DNA from: Salvator merianae
Taxonomy: Eukaryota; Chordata; Lepidosauria; Squamata; Teiidae
NCBI GenBank assembly: GCA_003586115.2
Contig: QVOM02000025.1
Coordinates: forward strand, 51,497,479-51,561,478
DNA length: 64,000 bases
Direction of reading: 5' to 3'
A program made the position numbers and the translations under genes. The notes under the pieces were generated by a model that saw only the letters and a program-made list of their open reading frames with translations, ran no database searches and was not told where the DNA came from. This document shows, piece by piece, positions 60,971 through 64,000 of the stretch (the first letter of the stretch is position 1; each line of letters begins with the position of its first letter).

Positions 60971-62242
60971 TAGGGATGTGCATGAAGGCACTTTTCCCTT
61001 TTCGCTTCGCAGGAATGCAAAGCTCCTAGGCTTCGTTTTCATGCGAAAAAATACGCACGAAAATGAAGCCCTTCATTTTCGCGGCGAAGATTTTTGCCGC
61101 GAACGGAAGCAGAGAAATCAAGGCGAAGGGAAGACCTTTGCCTTAATTTCTCTGCTTCAGATGGCGCTCGCCTCTCTCTCATTCCCCCCCCTAGTCTGTC
61201 AGTGTAATGACAGACTGGGGGGGGAACGAGAGAGAGGCGAGCACCATTGGAAGCAGAGAAATCAAGGCAAAGGTCTTCCCTTTGCCTTGATTTCTCCGTT
61301 TCCGATGGCGCAGCGCTCTCTCTCACTCCCGCCGCAGTCTGTCAGTGTAATGACAGACTGGGGGGGGGGAATGAGAGAGAGGCGAGCGCCATCGGAAGCG
61401 GAGAAATCAAGGCAAAGGTCTTCCCTTTGCCTTGATTTCTCCGTTTCTGATGGCGCAGCGCTCTCTCTCACTCCCGCCGCAGTCTGTCAGTGTAATGACA
61501 GACTGGGGGGGGGAATGAGAGAGAGGTGAGCGCCATCGGAAGCGGAGAAATCAAGGCAAAGGTCTTCCCTTTGCCTTGATTTCTCCATTTCCGATGGCGC
61601 AGCGCTCTCTCTCACTCCCACCACAGTCTGTCAGTGTAATGACAGACTGGGGGGGAATGAGAGAGAGGCGGGCGCCATCGGAAGCGGTGAAATCAAGGCA
61701 AAAGTCTTCCCTTTGCCTTGATTTCTCCGTTTCCGATGGCACAGCGCTCTCTCTCACTCCCACCACAGTCTGTCAGTGTAATGACAGACTGGGGGGGAAT
61801 GAGAGAGAGGCGAGCGCCATCGGAAGCGGAGAAATCAAGGCAAAAGTCTTCCCTTCGCCTTGATTGCTCCGTTTCTGATGGCTGCAGGCTGCCTCATTCA
61901 CCCTAGTCTGTCAGCACTCACGCTGACAGCCTAGGGGGGTGAGTCAGTGAGGGGAAGAGAAGGAAAATCAACAGGAAGGGAATCCCTCCCTTCTGTTGAG
62001 TTTTCTCCACTTCCGCTCGCTGCTGGCTGGCTGATTCACCCTAGGCTGTCAGCACCAGTGCTGACAGCCTAGAGAGGTGAGACATCGGCAAATTGCGAAG
62101 GTCCCGAAATGCTTTGAAAAATTGAGGGACCTTCACAATTCGCATTCATGATTTCTGTTGCCCTTCGCATTCGATGCGAAGGGCACGAAATCACAAAATT
62201 CGATCGAAAATCGAATGCCACGAAGCTTCGTGCACACCCCTA
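60971..62242 (+). mobile_element. Non-autonomous foldback hAT element, copy D (1272 bp)
   Basis: Left TAGGGATGTGCATGAAG, right (reverse complement) TAGGGGTGTGCACGAAG. Flanks gttcctac (60963-60970) and tttcctac (62243-62250) match at 7 of 8 positions. Its right 270 bp are the reverse complement of the left end of copy B at 4902, and its left end matches copy B's right end, so it is the same subfamily in the other orientation. The inside is an array of six ~143-bp palindromic modules. No transposase. The 196-residue frame at 60939-61529 and its minus-strand mirrors are readings of the array. Confidence 0.92.
61113..61970. repeat. Six-unit tandem array of palindromic modules
   Basis: gaaatcaaggc(a/g)aagg marks unit starts at 61113, 61258, 61403, 61547, 61689 and 61831, spaced 145, 145, 144, 142 and 142 bp. 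Each unit contains a tccgatggcgcagcgctctc block, an 'agtctgtcagtgtaatgacagact' hairpin, a G run and the inverted block gagagaggcgagcgccatcgg. Confidence 0.95.
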
Positions 62243-62762
62243 TTTCCTACAATATGTGATCATCCACACTGTGAGGGCTGGAACATCCCATAAATGGGTT
62301 TCCAGCACTCACAGTGCAAATTCTGGCTGCCCCACCATGACAGTAGCTGGGGAAACATTTGGCAGCTGCCATGGTGACCTGGGATATGACATGCAAGTGC
62401 GCAGCTGCAGCTGTGCTACACAGCATTCACACCTTGGAAGTAGGTGTGAATGCTGCATACTGGGAGCAATCCAGCTGCTCCTGGTACAGCTGTGGAGCAC
62501 AATTTTGTGTGCTAAAGTTAGTAGTGATCAGGAGCTGAAGCTGCTCCTGATCGCTTGGATCTCCACAAAATGTGAATATACTTCACTAGTGAACATGCAG
62601 ACGAGCACTAGTGAGAAATGCAAACAGGCCCAAAATGTATGAGAAAGCCGTTTATTCCGGCATAACAAATGTGGAAAGAATCTAAGAGACCACTGGAAGA
62701 TAGAAAATACTATAACTGAGTTTAATCAACAAACAGAACTGGGTCTGAAATAAGCAGTTCAT

Positions 62763-63770
62763 TTGTTTATATATTTGTTGTTTATTTAAAACATTTATAT
62801 GCAACTTCATTTAAAAATCTTGAAGCAGTTTACAATATAGATTCTAAAATAAGGCTACAACCATTTAAAACTATGAAAATGTATTAATTTAAAAAATATA
62901 TAGTAAAAATTTGGGTAGGATGCAATGCCCATTTACACCATAAATACCTGAGAAAGAGTCAAGCCTTAGCAGGCAGTTTTAAGATACAGTAGCAGGGGAC
63001 CTTGTGAACATAAGAAAGGAAATAAATTGACAGTATAGACACCACCACAGAAAAAGCCTGGCTACAAGACCTGGTGAGGTGACATTCAAGATCATCAAGA
63101 TCAGTAGCACATGCAGCAGAACCTTCCCAAATGATGTTTCTGATGCAGAAAAGGGAAGGTGATCTATTTAGACCCCTGGTCCCATATCATTATATGCCAG
63201 ACCTAAAATGTTGAAACTGCCCCAGTAGTTAATTGGCAGTAAGTGCAGCTGCTTAACTATAGGCATAGTATGTATGTAGTCCAGAACTCCACTCAGATAC
63301 TGAATTTTCCAGACTAGGTGTAAGAGGAGTCCCACATAGAGCACATGACAGCACTTTGCAGATGATGTTACCTGTTCGTGGACAACAGTGCCCAGACTAT
63401 CCCTATCTGGGCAGGAACATAGTTGGAATATCAGCCAATAGGTACTTCTAACCACTGAGATCAATTGAACCACCAGTAATGGTGATGATTCTAGAAGCAC
63501 CCCCATGTTGCATACCTGTTTCTTTTGAGAGAGTGCAGTACCATCTAAAACAGACATATTTCCTAGTACCTACACTGAGGAGCCTCCTACCCACAAGTCT
63601 CCATCTTGTCAGGATTGAATAGGTTTATTTGCCCTCATTTAGCCCATCACTGTATCCAGTTATCACAGTCTCTTCTGATACCATTGTTATGAAGAAATAA
63701 AGTTGATTGTCATCTGCATATTGACATCTTCCCCAAAATCAAGAGCCACTGTGGACCGTACATTAAACAC
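62763..63770 (-). pseudogene. L2/CR1-type LINE ORF2 with reverse-transcriptase motif (dead)
   Basis: On the minus strand 63726-63694 reads CQYADDNQLYF, the catalytic [F/Y]ADD motif of reverse transcriptase in its L2-clade context. Downstream (63557-63168) come SVLDGTALSQKKQVCNMGVLLES, then CPDRDSLGTVVHEQVTS, then VKQLHLLPINYWGSFNILGL. These match the L2 series '...LGVxLD...RDSLxTVVHALVTSRLDYCN...LRQLHWLPI...FKxLxLxFKAL'. The 3' tail runs to about 62763 ('tttatttaaaacatttatatg', reversed). There are stops between the YADD block and the next frame, so it is inactive. The 5' part lies beyond what can be read near the window end. A second, more truncated member is at 32236-33012. Confidence 0.85.
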
Positions 63771-64000
63771 ACATTTGTAAAAGGAAATTTAATCATTCAT
63801 GTGAATGGGATTACTAGATATAGACAGGCTTCCAAATTCTCAAAATACAACTTTCATTTTCATAAATTCAGCCAAATTTGAGATTTTAACACATTATGGA
63901 CCAATCCCTAGTGATAGTCAACTTGACAACCTACTAGATAGCAAGGCAATCAGTTTTGTCACATCTGGAATCAGAGGGCTGAGAAAATAAACCAAATTTT
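63771..64000. other. Anonymous sequence to window end
   Basis: May be the decayed upstream part of the minus-strand LINE; no motif readable. Confidence 0.3.

Larger units (their letters stand above)
60904..62631. mobile_element. MITE split by a hAT insertion, TSD AAA
   Basis: Left GGGCCTTTTCACACTTTCC, right (reverse complement) GGGCCTGTTTGCATTTC. Flanked by AAA at 60901-60903 and 62632-62634. Removing the hAT insertion (60971-62242 plus one duplication) leaves about 450 bp that aligns end to end with the MITE at 40207-40662. Contains the ggagcacaat/ttgtgtgct half-dyad near 62493-62512. No coding capacity. Confidence 0.8.

Noticed and set aside
60939..61529. 196-residue plus-strand frame, the longest in the window
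   Set aside because: It reads through the palindromic module array of the hAT element. The translation is internally repetitive and the opposite strand gives mirror frames with the same Arg/Ser-rich words.
61113..61970. Regularly spaced array that could suggest CRISPR or a satellite locus
   Set aside because: The ~143-bp units are near-identical along their whole length with no unique spacers, and lie inside a transposon with terminal repeats. CRISPR is also not expected in an animal genome.
62148..62642. 164-residue plus-strand frame as a gene
   Set aside because: It begins in the hAT terminus and runs through the outer MITE, crossing the insertion junction.

Overview
The window looks like non-genic DNA from a reptile, most likely a squamate. 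I could not recognise a single host exon, tRNA, rRNA or microRNA gene. What can be read is mobile DNA of several ages: fragments of L1-type, L2/CR1-type and BovB/RTE-type LINEs, a tRNA-headed SINE, one intact solo LTR, and many non-autonomous DNA transposons with 3-bp or 8-bp target-site duplications (TSDs). BovB together with L2, L1 and abundant hAT and Harbinger-like MITEs is the basis for the squamate guess. This is inference; no diagnostic host gene is present.

Layout. 1-3 kb: an LTR-like fragment at the window edge, a foldback hAT element (1239-2224) and, 36 bp further on, a solo LTR (2261-2965) with perfect 5-bp TSDs. 4.9-5.75 kb: a second foldback hAT element. 6-26 kb: AT-rich sequence with roughly ten MITEs, microsatellites and a dead L1 ORF2 fragment (17.85-18.89 kb). 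27.2-28.4 kb: a third foldback hAT element with an unusual CpG-rich centre. 28.7-48 kb: Harbinger-like MITEs, an L2-like LINE (32.2-33.0 kb, minus), a SINE (38.2-38.5 kb), a small GC-rich hAT element (44.6-44.9 kb) and long anonymous stretches. 48-57 kb: mostly anonymous sequence with a BovB/RTE fragment (51.9-52.2 kb, minus). 57-64 kb: more MITEs, the largest foldback hAT element (60971-62242) nested inside an older MITE, and an L2-like LINE with a readable reverse-transcriptase YADD motif running to the window end on the minus strand.

The most striking content is the set of four hAT-type foldback elements at 1.2, 4.9, 27.2 and 61.0 kb. They share the terminus TAGGG(A/G)TGTGCACGAA and a subterminal hairpin, and three have perfect 8-bp TSDs while the fourth matches at 7 of 8. 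Three of them carry internal tandem arrays of palindromic modules. Two copies of one subfamily, 55 kb apart and in opposite orientation, hold three versus six modules of about 143 bp, and their length difference (426 bp) is exactly three modules of 142 bp. The 27-kb copy has one module not folded into an array, next to anonymous CpG-rich sequence. No transposase is encoded anywhere in the window, so all DNA transposons here must have been mobilised in trans. Most long open frames are readings of these palindromes or of other repeats and are not genes.
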